A stretch of DNA of 64,000 nt from Paragonimus westermani. Taxonomy: Eukaryota; Platyhelminthes; Trematoda; Plagiorchiida; Troglotrematidae. Shown here in pieces: positions 34,116 through 47,514 of the stretch (position 1 is the first letter of the stretch; each line of letters starts with the position of its first letter). The position numbers and the translations under genes are program-made. The stretch spans positions 20,130-84,129 of the forward strand of contig QNGE01001270.1 in NCBI GenBank assembly GCA_008508345.1. The letters are read 5' to 3'. The notes beneath the pieces were generated by a model. That model was given only the letters and a program-made list of their open reading frames with translations, had not been told where the DNA came from and did no database searches.

Positions 34116-36280
34116 AACCGAGCTCCATTGTATCCAAAACGATTGTGAATCTGCGCCGAGACTAATTAACATGATGTGGAATAGACCACAGTTCACGTGC
34201 ATGGAATTGAAAACGTTCTAGATGTCTGGGAATTCCCGCCAATTACAGGCAGCACACACTACAATCGGTTTGATGACAGGGCTGAAGCAACGCGGTCAAG
34301 GCGGCAAATCGATTGATAGGATTGGCACAATTACCAGGGGATAATGTATATTTTCATGTTATTCAGAAAACCGAGTAACCCTATTCAAATTACATTTGTA
34401 CATCCGATCCACAGCAAGTTGTGGGGGAGAACACGTGAGTACCTCCCGATAGTAGAATGGTTTCTGTGAACCCAAAAAGCTGAACGCAAATGACACGCAT
34501 AATGACTTAAGACGATGGATGATAGGCCAAGAGAAAAGCCAGGACAGGGGAGCCCGTGATTCTCCGGTTTGAAGCGTGGACAACAGGATATGGTATAGAA
34601 CGTTGAGTGTAACCACTGGCGATGAACAGATGGAGTATTTGATTGAAGGCTATGGCTACTGGCTGTATAAGATAGAAAAAGGAAGATTGAAAGAATCGAG
34701 TGTAATGAAGAATGCATGTCATAAAGGGAACAGAAAACCATCCCAAACAACTGTGGATGCTAGCAAAAACCAGGAGTGTGTTATGCTGGGGAAAATGAGG
34801 ACAATTAAGAGTGAGAGTAGGTGGATATCTGGATGCGAGATTAACAAAGAAATTGAGAAAGATTACAAGATAACTGGCTTGTCAATGTTATGATCGATCA
34901 GAGTAGCATACAAACGTTATTTGTAATGAGTACCCGAGGAAGACAATCTGCTTAAGTGAGTGATTCGGTCAGACAAACAAACGACCAATGGAACTCCATT
35001 AACCAGTAGACAACTGGAGCTTTGAAACTATAAGAATCCTCCGGTTTTCATACTGACTATTGTCCACAACTTACTGAACGAACGTTTAACAAAATCAAAA
35101 GTATTCAGTTGCCAGTTCTGTAGTGTTTTCTCTCATTTCGTGGGATGGTTAGTCTTCAACGACGGCTTTCAACACTATGACAACCAAGGCTGCATTCGAA
35201 GTCAACACAGATAGGACAACCGTTTCCATCGAGACTTCTTGAGGCTGAAACAGTACATTCACGTACGCGGTTGGCATTAACAAAACTATTGAGAATGGTT
35301 CAAAACAACTTGTAAACAGACGGTTGTGCGCCACGTTGACAGCAATCTTTCCACGAATCGGATCTTGGGTCGCACGCTGCGTGCTTGTTCAGCCAGATCT
35401 AGCGAAGCTCTCGCATGCCTTGAAAGACACGTCCGGAAGAACCACAGTTTGAAGAAGGTAATTAGGCCACCTTCCCGTCGAACCACGGTGCAGTTTGCGT
35501 TGCTGCACAGCAGTGAAACCAAGCTGATACATCAATAGCGAGACAGAACATTAACGTTGTATGACGACTTGCGCATCTCAATGAACCATTGGGCAAAACT
35601 GGATGATGTGGTGTTCATACATATAGGGTCACTGGTGACAGATAAGCCACAATATGGAGTTCTGACGAACTACGGTCGTCTGATCTTCCAACATGAGTGA
35701 GAAGTTTGACATTTCTTTCCGGAAAAATTACTAGCCCCGGTACGCCAAGAAACCACTTGCTACCTTGCGGTACAGGCTTCTGAGCTAAAGGCTTTTGTTG
35801 AAAATACTAATCGTTTTCTTGACTGAATCTGAGCGGCTTTGCAGTGAATCAGCCCACATACTACCATGAGTATTCATAAGATGAACACGCCCATACTGCA
35901 TCTGTCCTGTCACAGTACAGACTGGGTCGCCTAAGCCGATGCATAGGGTAAGGTGAATATCCTATCCAATTCGCTTCTCAGGACTTTTCCGAACCCCATC
36001 TCCATGAATCATGATAACATTGTACCTGAGGGACACGGAAATTGGACTCGTTGAATGTCGGTGTCTGTTGTGTTTGAAAGACTAGAATCCAGGAGCGTAA
36101 AAACAACGGGTCGAACTAACAGCATCCGCCCTACTGACTAGATATTGGTTTTACACCTCAGATAACTCCACGGCCACCGATACTGGCCGGGTTAGAATAG
36201 GTATGTTTCTCATGACGACAGCCCCACCCATAATGGCAGGTTAAATCCGCGTTATCAGTATACTCTGTACCGTGCACTTG
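34114..36280. other. No recognisable gene
   Basis: Open frames up to about 120 codons occur around 34385-34893 on both strands, but none has a motif or matching neighbour. Nothing else is seen. Confidence 0.4.
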
Positions 36281-36285
36281 GCAAG

Positions 36286-36555
36286 TTTACTGAAGGTGAA
36301 CGACCACACCATACTAGTCTTCGGTGATCAGGCGGAGGTCTTTTACCTAGGTATTGAAGAAACCAGGGGGAATACACTGAAGGGCACTCTGACAAGAAAT
36401 AGCGTTTTTCCATACATGGCACTGCTAACCATGGCATCCTGGGATTAGTGTTATGTGCAAATGAGAGTTTGACATGTTGTTGAAGTGTGCACCCCACATG
36501 TTGTTTTTCTGAGTAGACAATCCTTGTACTATTCGGATTCTTGGCTCACAAAACA
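36286..36555 (+). repeat. Old LTR remnant, family A
   Basis: Begins TTTACTGAAGGTGAACGACC with the CACACCATACTA box. It also shares with the copy at 860 the segment TTTTTCCATACATGGCACTG and GGGATTAGTGTTATGTGCAA. It ends near TTCTTGGCTCACAAAACA. No exact flanking duplication is seen. Confidence 0.6.
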
Positions 36556-36589
36556 AGTACTGTTGAGGACAGCTGTAGACACCGAAACT

Positions 36590-38660
36590 TCAGGAATCTT
36601 CTCGTTACACCTGCTTATGCTCCATTTGACTGCAAGGACGTTGATGTCAAAAACTCATTAAACTCGGATCTGGCACCTCTCCCTAGGTACACACATGGAT
36701 CTGATACAGTCATTCCGGTCGGTGATATGAATACCCAGGTTAGTCGACTTTGTGAATCTGAGACTGGTTTAGATGACAGGTTTGAGCCGGTCTCACATTG
36801 TTGGGATAATTGTGGACGAATATTGTAATTGTGCACTGAGCACACATCGTGCGCGTTAGTGTTATGCCTGAAACCCTATTTATCGAATCAGATCTGTTCC
36901 GAAATAGGCCGCATACCTGTCAGTTACAGATCGTGTGATTCCCTTCTGGACAGTCGTTCCCATTAGAGTACATACTTGGATTCATCTCGTTCGTTCGAAC
37001 TTCGCTATTTGGTTCTCACTTTTACTGAACAAGACTCCATCGACCACAACGGCTGGCTGTTGAGAAACTGGCCAGGTCGTCGACAAAACAGAGGCACTGA
37101 ACTAATCGAATAGCTACTGGACCCAAATCTTACAAGTCATACATGAGGTAGATACTATAAGATGGGGCACAGTGGTTCATCGTTTAAACAAACATTGAAT
37201 TTCACACGGAACATTACTGCTGGCAGAAAGCCGAAGCGTCGTTTGATCACTCATCGTGTGGTTTGGCTGATGGACGAATTAACGGAAACAGATGGTTTTT
37301 GGTTCAACGACCACTAGCAAACTCTTTAATTTCATCCGTCTGACCGGTCCAATATGTCCGTCTATCAGAGAAGCTGTCAGCGAGGTAGGCGGCACACTCG
37401 TCCATAATCCGAGGATGTTGAGCTTTGAGTATTGTAATATCTTTTTGTTGCGTTCCGACCGCTGGACTCAAAACAGGTAGCATCATTTATTGAAAGAACG
37501 AGTCAGAATTAGGCCACAAAGCCTTAAATTTATGGGCTGGAACGATTACCATACATGGTCAAAGTGATACGAATTAAATCACACGAGACAACCATCTATG
37601 GCAGTCGGACGTAGAGCGTATCAAATGAAACGGTCATATATGACAGTCCAATGGGGCACCAAAAATCCAACACAAGAAAACGCAGTCCAAATAGCACACA
37701 GGAGTCCGACCGCACGGTTGTACTCCGATTGACTGGGGGGAATCATACCATCACCCACAACCATACCATCCGAACTGGGTCAATCGATTGATAAGGCGTG
37801 GTGCCTCGTAGCTACTTAGTCAGAAGATTCCACTCCTAACAATGAGGGTCAATTTAACGGGCCAAGTGCTGTGCTGCTTCCGCAAACATGCAAAGTAGCA
37901 CCATGATCGGTAGGTTTAAGCCCACCCACTGAAACAATGATCCATAATTGCTTGTCGGTTCTGGCATCTATGTCGTCTTCGTCGACTCACTGCAGCTCGG
38001 CAGACAGCCATTATGGAAGTGCGGGTAGACGCTATTTCGCGTACTGCTAAATAATTCAGGATGCACTCTGCAACCTCAAAATGTAAAGTGACTCTGCAAG
38101 ATTGCCGTAATTACGTAGACTCAATGTTAGACAATGAACCTATGGGAGTTGCTGATCAGTTTATGTGTCTGGGAACCTGCATCAGCGACGACAGTGTAGG
38201 TAATGAAACAGAATTGGGTATGCTTAAGGCTATGACGGGATTCGTCAATCTCGGTATTTCTCTGGTGCATAAAGTGTGCGTATATATGAGGACAGTAGGA
38301 GCTGTGTTATCTTATGGCGGTGGAACATGGTCAAGCAGAGTAGAAGATGTGAACCGTGTTCACATATTTGACCACCGATGTCCACGTTCAGTCACTCGTA
38401 TCGAATGGCATCAACGAGTAAGTAACGAAGAGGTTAGGAAGCGGGGGGTTGACGCGGATTTCCAAACGAGTTTATCCATTCTCTCCTTATACTGAGGATG
38501 CCAACCAATCGTCTTCCATATGAAGTATTATTTGCCGACGTTGTAGCCAACTGGCATAAAATGCAAGGTGGACATCCCACCTTGCTGGGATCACCCTATG
38601 ATAGTTGTCGTGTTGGAAAAAGGTATCCAAGACTTTTACGAAAGCCGTAGAGGAATTAAG
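36590..38660 (+). pseudogene. RTE-type non-LTR retrotransposon remnant (endonuclease and RT)
   Basis: Endonuclease: AYAPFDCKD then TVIPVGDMNTQVSRL (family GDMNAQVGRL), to about 37050. RT N-terminal linker: TSKLFNFIRLTGPICPSI near 37320 (family KLFQLIRATGPRKPPVS). RT C-terminal part, 38061-38495: TSKCKVTLQDC, FMCLGTCISDDS and VEDVNRVHIFDHRCPRSV, then a tail frame to about 38660. The RT catalytic core is missing and repeat E is inserted at 37495-37820. RTE/SR2-type elements nick the target with an APE-like endonuclease and copy their RNA in place. Stops and frameshifts are numerous. A CR1-type origin is less likely but not excluded. Confidence 0.8.
37495..37820 (+). repeat. Dispersed repeat E, copy 1
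   Basis: Shares with 39655-39915 an ordered set of segments: GCCACA-AG-CT-TAAATTTA, AACGAT-ACCAT, CGCACGG-T, ACTCCGATTG and CCATACCATCCGA, and a G-TG-GCCTCGTA end. The copies are diverged and contain indels. It sits inside an RTE remnant. Confidence 0.6.
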
Positions 38661-39040
38661 TTGATCCTAGTCATTACTAAGATTCTGGCATCCATTAGAA
38701 TTCGTCGATTCAACACTTTTAGAGTTACTTAAGCGCAAAAGTGTAGAGACCAAATATGTAAACATACTTGTGGTGGAAATCCCGATTCACCGATTATCCA
38801 AACACCGACACAACAGAAGATCTGACAAACGGCCAATCCAAATATCGCGTTAAAGATACAACATCAGGAGTGGACGAACGGTCTCAGTGCTGTGCCTTCC
38901 GTTATTCGCCAATTCATCTGTTCCATATTCCACCAATTAACATACAGTTTATGGTGTTGCATATGCTAATGAGATCAGCCAATAACAGGCTGTGATTTTT
39001 TGAATACTGTTGTACACCCATAAATTCGGCGTCTCAATTC

Positions 39041-39530
39041 ATGAATAACAATTGCTTACTGTTACCAGTACCAGGTCTTCTCCTTATTACTTGCGTGAGA
39101 GGTATCGATTCGAAGTTTCTAATTCTGAGTATCACAGAACCGTCTAACAGTTCCAATACGAGGAGTTGCGTACGTCAAGGCTGTCCATTTCTGCCAGTTT
39201 TGCTCAATTCCATTACAAACGAAATAATCGAGAACTGTCTGTGACACTCACAAAATGCCGGAGTAGAGACCTCCTACATGCTAGAAGACTGACTGACTTT
39301 GACTATTCTGATGATAAGGTGTTATTTCCTAGATTTCAAGCAGCACGGGCAATGTTAGAAGATATCTGGCGCTCGGATAGATAGTTTCGTATACATGTCG
39401 TAGCTTCAAAGTATGAGAATCTTTTGCAAGGCTGCTGTAATTAGATAGGACTATTTTTGGATAACCCGTTTATCCACGCGACTGACCGGTTTGTGTGTAG
39501 TTAAAGATCTAGGTTAACAGCGGCGGAGTT
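39041..39530 (+). pseudogene. RTE-type RT fragment
   Basis: Reads CVRQGCPFLPVLLNSITNEI (family GVRQGCPLSPFLFNFVIDEI), then LTDFDYSDDKVLF, where motif C (usually YADD) is YSDD. After a frameshift a CKAAVIR segment corresponds to the CKVTLQD region of the copy at 38061. It is interrupted at about 39530 by sequence leading into repeat E. Confidence 0.75.
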
Positions 39531-39654
39531 TTGCCGAACAAAACAGAAGTTCGTGTCTTCAAAGCCACGACAATATTAGATCGTCCCTTTTGGTACACGT
39601 TCAGTCGCTTGACCCAAAACCGAGAAATGGCAAGAGACGTGGTAACACGGTTTG

Positions 39655-39915
39655 TTGGAAAAGCGAATCAAAAGTAAGCCACAGAGGCTCTAAATTTACA
39701 GGACGAAACGATCACCATAAATGGCCGACAGACAGACCGAATCAAATGAAAGTCGTATTTAGAAATCACGCAGGCGTTCGAACGCACGGCTACAACCTGA
39801 TTGGCTCAGTGGGACTATACCACCGCCCACTACCACACCATCCGAGCTTGGCCGACAGGTCGATGTGGCCTGATGTTTCCTGGTTGTTTTGTTAGGGGAT
39901 GCGCCTCGTAACAGA
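39655..39915 (+). repeat. Dispersed repeat E, copy 2
   Basis: Counterpart of 37495-37820; here too it splits an RTE remnant, separating the RT palm (39041-39530) from the C-terminal region (39930-40360). Confidence 0.6.
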
Positions 39916-39929
39916 TAGTATTCGCCAGT

Positions 39930-40360
39930 CTAGAACATCTTTAGCAACAGGGAACCACTTCTGTTAAGCTCAAGGGTCGCGTATATAGGGCGATCGTGAA
40001 GGCTGTTTGACGTTAGGTTTCTAGAGTGGGGCCTCTCTGGGCAAACATGAATCATCTTCAGGTATTTGATCATCAATGTCTACGTTCAAACGCTGACGTC
40101 GGGTGGAACCGAATAGTGAATGACAGGCAAGTTCTATTATTCAATATTTTTAACTACACAGAATTTGTTGGTTAAGCAATGTACTAAGGCCACACACAGC
40201 ATTGGATGCCGATCCTGCGGTCGACTGGCCTAAGATGTAAGGTGGACAACTGATGACTTGGCTTAGAGAAATGAAGCCGTTCACCACGGGTTAGGTCGGG
40301 CCTGTCTCCAGGGCCTGGGCTCTGGCGAGAATGGGAATTTGAGTTGACCAGTCAGATAAA
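39930..40360 (+). pseudogene. RTE-type RT C-terminal fragment
   Basis: Frames read VFDHQCLRSNADVGWNRIV (family VFDHRCLRSIARIxWxHRV), then a decayed version of LGHVLRM and the MTWLREMK tail. It continues the remnant at 39041 on the far side of repeat E. Confidence 0.7.
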
Positions 40361-43028
40361 TCGGATGAAGTGATTGGGGCCTATGATCACTTGGTCAATG
40401 GTACGAGCCATAAAAACAAACTATGATGACCGAAGATTTTCCATGGAAATGGAAGACTCGCAGAGATGTATGGCTACATGATCACAAACCCGAAGCCTGT
40501 GCGGCAGCGTCACGGTGAAACGGATATCGGACAGACTCGACTGACGTTCGCGCAGTCACACAATCGATCGATCGATGAGCGAAGGGCGCTTCCGTATTCG
40601 TTCAAAAGTTATCTTTAAAGCCAGTAGGTTGGTACACACCAACCCGTTTCGTTTGACAATGGAAAGGGGAATCCAACCCGTTTGTTATAAGTGGAATCGT
40701 ATTGCGACACTGCGAAGTCTGACAGAAGTTTCAGTGCTCAAAGTTTGAGCATTCGGCCTCGCAACCGACAAAAATTTGGCTACGAAAACCTAGCAAGAGT
40801 GGCAATGTGTAGGCACTTCGTAAGTGGTTGTTACGCGAAATCGGTACATTTATCTCTCATGAGACTGTTGTAGATAAATTTTTGATTCAGGTGTTCACTT
40901 TTGATAATCCCTGTAAGAAATTCCTACACAAAAATAATGTCAATATTGAGTTATTTGGGAGTGTGAAACAACGTCTGGGATCGCATGGCGTTACGTCTGT
41001 GTTGTCCCCAGTTTATATGGACGAAAAGTTCAATCGGCAATGGGACCACACAGGAGAACCACGTGAACAGCCAATTTGAGTACTAGACTTTCCCCTGCAA
41101 AGTTATTTGAAACAACCAATCTACCAGATTTATTAATCAGAAGATTATTCCTGTCAAATGTACTTCAAAGTCCACCAGATGTAAGCAAATTAATTTAAAT
41201 TCTGAATACGTACACAATCCCGGGGGACAAAAATTGTCGCAAAATCTGATAATTCATGAGATGGCCGAATGAATTGAACAGCCCTAACAACAAACCCCCA
41301 ATTGACGTCGAACTACCCTACTGTAATTTTAAAAATGCATGATGGTATGAATCCTGCTCACCCTCTGTAGAATACACTCTTTCCGCTCATTCGTCTACCC
41401 AACTGTGAACTCAACCATTTTCGAAGAACTCATCCGGTTGAAATCCGGCGAATCAGGAGCATCTAACAACACATCACTGACTGCTCTTAAGGACTGTGCG
41501 CAATTTCCCTACCAACCTCCAGCCGAGTTGTTCACTCAGTGTTTCAGATAACGCAAAATGGCTGACTGTTGGAGGACAGCATGCATCACAACAATCCCTA
41601 AAATGGAATGACCAAATTCCGCCCAATGTCGTGTACATCTGCGACATTGAAAGCTTTCAACAAACTAATTCGTGTTCGAGTAGAAACTCGATCGAACACC
41701 ACTGATTCTACCCAGTCCGCATAGTCCTGCCCACGCTCAACTCTTGCAGTTCTCAATTGCCTAGTCCGTTCCATTCTTTCATTGCTCAATAGAACATCGA
41801 GAGTCGTCCACGCATGTTTCCTCAGCCATCCCACCGTAGTCAGAAGCGTTAACAGAGAAGAATCGCATGTTCAAACCTTGATTGTCTACCCTTTGCGCGA
41901 TCTCTCTACGAATCAAAGCTACTCAACTGACTCAATTTACTGGTTCGGCATCAGCCCCAGTGAGTCTCTGACACTATACTCTTTCTTCCCTCGTATTCTC
42001 ACTTCATATAGCATCCACGTTAGTTCACGACCATAGTTTCCTACCCAAATATGTAGTTGATTTAGTGTATCGAGCATCAGGCATCCAATCAGATTCAATT
42101 CGCCCGTCCGGGTGAACAGCTTGTCTCAACTAGCAAGTTGGTCAGAGTCACGCAGTTCGTCTCCAAACTCACCCGAATGTGGAAACATATTGTGTTCACT
42201 TATGAAAACAACTCAGTATGATTAACTTTCCAAAACGTGCTCCCCTCCCCCCCCCATGTAACTAATGAACTTCTGCCTCGACCTCTTTCCATTGGGTAAT
42301 TTGCGTAACAATACGACGTTGTCACCTCATCCAGTTGGCAGCTTCACCGAACACCGGACCTCGAGAGCACTGGTTTCAGATTGGGCGCCTAAATGGACCC
42401 TCCATTCCACGGTAGTTGATCAATCAGTTTAACAGGATCTGTGCTCTCCATCATTGGACGTATTGTTCACTTGCTGTTCTCCCAGGTTTGCTGTTCGAGG
42501 ACTTCGTGCTTTTTGCCAGATTTCTATGAAGTCTATTATTCTGCTGTAATGACACTCCCCGTAAATAGTTCGTTGGTTTTATCCGTTCTCGTCATTCTAC
42601 AATGTGTGAACACTATTCGGCAGAAATCCCGTCTGACACAACCCATCTGTGCAGGTGTAGTTCTATATTTTCTATCAGGTTCCGGTACAAACATTTATTT
42701 GCATGCATCCAAGTTCATTATTCATCCGTTATTCATTACTTTTCTCGATTTTGACACAAATCCAACTTTCTTATTTTTGAGTTAACATAAAAACCAAATT
42801 AATGGAGATTTTTCTCAACTGACATCGACTGTGACCGTTTTGCTCAAATTTTCCTCGAGTTTCACGAATACCATTAAACATCCCCAGAGTGGTCATCAGA
42901 AAAAACGGTGTGGAGAACAATCTCGCTTTAGGTCATTCATCATCAAATCAAATACACAACATTTATATGAAACACTGTTGACAGGGTGAAAGGAGAAAAT
43001 GTAACAAGTTCAATTGAGGGCAAATATG
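40361..43028. other. No recognisable gene
   Basis: Open frames of up to 114 codons (for example 42441-42785, +) lack motifs and splice support. A GATCGATCGATC run near 40563 and an 11-base C run near 42246 are the only simple-sequence features. Confidence 0.4.
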
Positions 43029-43420
43029 TCATCGATAGCAGATTTCTTGTCTACCTTCAAGGGACAAAGCTGCTGAAATGAATATACTGCCCATACCATA
43101 TCGTTTTCCTATAGACGTTGAGTTGAACAGACCCATCAACATGGCACTAGATGAGTATATCCAGAAAGGCCAGTTCATCGTTATGTTCAACTTTTCTAGT
43201 GTAAATGTTACATTCTTGTGGGCCAAGTCGAAAATAGCTAAGATATCTGTTGGGTTAGTATTTTCCCTAAATACACATGGGATCTCATCCGCATATCGCT
43301 TATTAACACCATATCCATGAATGGCTTCTTCTAACTGGTCGTTTTCAAACTTCATCTTGAAGATGTCTGTAAACAACGGCTCCAATGGGGGATCCCATTG
43401 GCGCAGCTCAACTGAACTTG
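43029..43420 (-). pseudogene. Penelope-like RT fragment
   Basis: On the minus strand a shifted motif B region (near 43400) leads into EPLFTDIFKMKFENDQLEEA, YGVNKRYADEIPCVFREN (motif C YVDD changed to YADE) and ILAIFDLAHKNVTFTLEKLN. The second catalytic Asp is Glu. The fragment covers only the palm and the start of the thumb. No GIY-YIG domain is beside it. Confidence 0.8.
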
Positions 43421-46400
43421 TTAACTTAATTTGTTTCGCCCTGTCGACAGTGTTTCATATAAATGTTAGGTATTTAGCCCGATGTTGAATAACCATAAAC
43501 GAGCTGGTTCGCTACACTGTTTTTTCATGGATATACTAATTATGTTGTGTACTAGGCACAATTAATTCAATTGTCTTCCAATTGCTGAAGATGAATACGT
43601 GTAAAAAAAGCTGGAACCTCACCTCTTGGAGTGTATAAGGCATAATGCTAACATTAAAGTGACTTGAAGATACGACGAACAATCAAACAGAACACTTACT
43701 GACAGGTGTCATGTAACATCAGAGGCCAGTGTGCAAAAAAATCCTCGTAAATAGAATTCTGACGAACCGTGCTGTGCACTGAACATCACCCACGATCGAT
43801 CGCGGCTTTGGGATTCCAGTAGACTTTTCGTCTTCGCGTCCTTTCGAAAAGGAGCACTGTACTCGATCTTGCCTCTCGTTGCATGTCTGTTGTGAAATCC
43901 GTCGTGATCAATCAGTTACTTCGAAAAGTTCAGCATTTGCTGATTTATAAATCGAACATCACCAACAACTGGTTGCAGTTGTCACATTCAAAACTCGAGT
44001 CTCGCTCTTGGTAGAGCTCCTTGACACAGTCGAGACAAGAACTCCGGTCACTTGACTGCTGTGATAAGTTGTAAATCATGTTCAATTCATGTCATACTTC
44101 AAAATCCCGTACCACTTACCAGTAATTTGCTAATGTATTGCTCACATGCAGTGACAGTTCTATGGGACAACTATATTTAATTCACATACCTATGTTCAGT
44201 GTTCACGACATCTTTGTCTCGAACACATTGTCTGCTCTGAGTATCCATACTCTGACGAGTTTACCCGCAAACTACACAGAAGCGTTTGAGGATTCAACCG
44301 GGACGCTTATTAATGTCCGTCTCACTGATTCTCCAGACCCTACCAGTTCTTACGAACGTTCTAGCTGGGTATGTGACCAATTGCGGGACACTCCGTGGGT
44401 CGTCCGAACGTCGAGCGCTAAAATTTGACAGTTTCTACAGGGTTGTGATAGGATTTCGCATACGATAATTCCGTTAGACTCGCTGTTCTCACAGCAAAAG
44501 GAATGCGTTATCACATGCCACACCAATAGGTTCAGACAATCGGTGTGTGTGATGTCTATCTACTCAGTTGCCGCTCCGGAAATGGCACAGACAGGCGTTG
44601 ACCGATCAATCGATCAGCGTGGGAGAAAGTGTCAGAGTTTGTCTGAAATCTGGATCGTTGTACGGTTATCGGACAGGCGTAGATGCGCGATCGTGTGTCC
44701 ATGTCATGACCTGAGTTCTGAATCATCTCATGAACGGAGTGCGTTTCGGATTCACATTGTGCAGACAAATTAATTCCCAATATCGTCCGGGCTGGATGAA
44801 TAGAATTTTCAAGATACCGCGGACCATCAATAAAGATCATATGCAAACGCTCAGATGGTCCTTGGCTTGCTTGATCACCTGATCCAAACCACATAACACT
44901 TGCTACGCTATCATCTTGGCCAAATGATGATTCTCTGAACAACAAGACTGTGGACAACTTTGTATATCAATTCGGGACTTTCTGAGGTACGACAGAAAAT
45001 GTAACCAGAAAACACTTTGCAGCTAAGTGGAATTGTCCGTGCCATAATCTTCGTCAAAGGTGAATCATCTCGGTATTGAGACATGAGAACGAAAACGATC
45101 CAAATATCAGAATAAAGTCGCACCGATTGTGTTGTCAATTTTCGGCTCAACTGTGTACTGTGCTCGGGGTGCGGTGTCCGGTTAGACGAAGTGACAAAAA
45201 CGTGTAGACTTGTGAGAAAATCGATTTATCAAAAAATCACCGGTATTTACCGAAAACCACTCGGACAATCAATAACCAGAGAGGAAAACATGTAGCTAAG
45301 GGCGCAGTGAATCGTAAGTGAGAGACGTGCCGACTAAGCAGAGCTTACTGTCCACGTTTGTTTCCGGTAGAGACGGGTGTAGCAACTGCAATCCAAATTA
45401 GCACGGCCGCCAGTAGAAACAGTGGGCTTTCTGAATGATACTGTGTTGTCGAATCCCCTCTCATGAGAATATCATGAGGTTGCTCCAGACAAAAGCATGT
45501 GATACACAAGTTGAATGTGTTGAAAAGTCTAACATACAACTCATGCCTTGAAAACCTTGAATGTTTTCCGAAAAGAGGTCTACGTCAATCAGACATACAG
45601 TCTTTCTTTCTATAAATCATGACTGTGGATGATCATCTCACATGCTCTCCTGATTGTGATTCTGAATGATGCTCAGTTTAGAGGATAGACTGCATTTGCA
45701 GGTAGTATGCTGTTGGTAACCTCAAGCGATAGTTTGATAATCAGACGGGCACATTTGTGGACCAGACTTTTCAAGATCTATTCGACAATGAGTCACCCGA
45801 GAGAGCAATGTATTCACATGAAAGTGAACTGGTACGGGGACACGATCGATTTTAAAGACTTACTCTTAACAGTTGAAAGCATCACCACTAAACACGTCTC
45901 TCCTGGCAGACTGACTTAAATAGGTACCATGTAATACATAGTTCACCATATCGAGTCATTCAGTACGTTCACACTCGAGTATTATACCTCACGAATTGTG
46001 TAATTTTCATGGTTGTTCATAATCGAATATAAACCAAGTAGCCTACATAGCCTGGGACTTAGACGATACCTGGAAGGAGTGGCAAGCCTGGGGTGAATAA
46101 ACAGAGACATAACTGACTCAAACGGAAAATGGAACACATCTACTTCCGTTGTGGTTCAAAATGGGACGAGATCAAAAGAGGCAATATCATACTACATAAA
46201 CAGATATTCCCAAGTTCATGGGAGCTCGCCAGAAGATTTCAATGTTTGAAATTACTGTCAGTTGGTTTCTAAGAAGTCCACATCCGGAGAGAAGAACAAC
46301 AGAGAACAATCTTGTGTTTCATCAACTCAAAACCAGTGCAGAATGTGTTGTGATTGGTGTCTGGTTGAGAAAAGAGTTGTTCACAGTTGAACTTAACGCA

Positions 46401-47423
46401 TACACTAGAAGTCTTTACAAAAACCATTCAATCAATACGGTGAGAACCTCCATGATCGAGGTATTAGTGGTAACAGAAATGTCAGTTTTCAGTAACAGTG
46501 CATACATCCAGCAGTGCATAGAAAAGACAGATACTGACATCTTGTATACATCTTCGTGTGAAAAATACACAGTGTGTTGTATTTAAAAAATTCAGTATGG
46601 ATTGTTGTGATGATGTAGCAATGATAGTACAGTCGAAAATACGAAAGGTATTTGGCAAGAAGACTAGTGAGAGGTATTTTCAAAGACCGATGTGAGCAGT
46701 TTGAATAGTCTGAATAGTGACGAAACCATCAACACACTAGACATGTATCTGTTGGTATTTGTCACATCACACTAAAAGGAGAACATCAAATTCCAGCAGA
46801 ACAATGCTCTGACACATATCTCCTAGGTCACAACAGTGTGTACCCTCCTTCTGCAAACAGGTGGTATATTGCAGTACAGACTACACAGGCTTGCTTTGAG
46901 GCATACTCGCTTGACAATTGAGCAAGGATGCAGGGATATACAAGCGAACAGCAATCGTGAGGGTTTAGCACGGTGAGAACAAAATCCGAACTCAGCCCCT
47001 CTTAATTCGTGTACGAGATGATGCGTTCAGGTTGAAATCGAGCACGGACGAGTTGTGTACTACCAGTTTCTCTCTGTAGACCGTACAGTTTTTTCGTCGG
47101 TTCATTAAGAAGTAACGAGCAATGAATGACATTTTCCTGTCACAGTACGTAATGGTGTTCCTAGCTAGTCAGATTTTCATGTTTTATGAGAAAAAACTTG
47201 ACACCGCAAGCCGTATTACAACAGCATAGCAAACGATTTTATATCAATAAATCTATCAGACTATATCTAATAACTATTCATAGGAAACCAAAGAACTCAC
47301 TCCAGAGTACTACGGGGGTAGCCTATTGTATGGCGCAATATTGACGTCGTTTTGCATGTTAAATTCAAGCCCGACTTTTACGGTGTCCACACTTCATCAG
47401 TTTGCAGATTTTCTTGTTATAAA
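43421..47423. other. No recognisable gene
   Basis: About 4 kb with scattered frames up to 133 codons (44957-44556, -; 46218-46586, +) and no recognisable family, RNA gene or repeat shared with the rest of the window. Confidence 0.4.
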
Positions 47424-47500
47424 TATATAAGAGCAGGCATCCATTGAACTTCGCCAAACTCCACGCTCAAAACTATACACTGAAATACTTACGCACTGAT
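47424..47500 (+). repeat. Penelope pseudo-LTR, upstream copy, with TATA box
   Basis: Matches 48710-48786 over 77 bp in direct orientation with about eight substitutions. It begins TATATAAGAGCAGG, a TATA-box-like sequence. In Penelope-like elements the 3' end is often repeated upstream of the coding region as a pseudo-LTR that can act as promoter. Confidence 0.8.
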
Positions 47501-47514
47501 AATCAAACCCAAAC

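Noticed and set aside
42441..42785. 114-codon hydrophobic frame as a membrane protein
   Set aside because: The hydrophobic stretches come from T-rich sequence; there is no conserved motif or neighbour that supports a gene.
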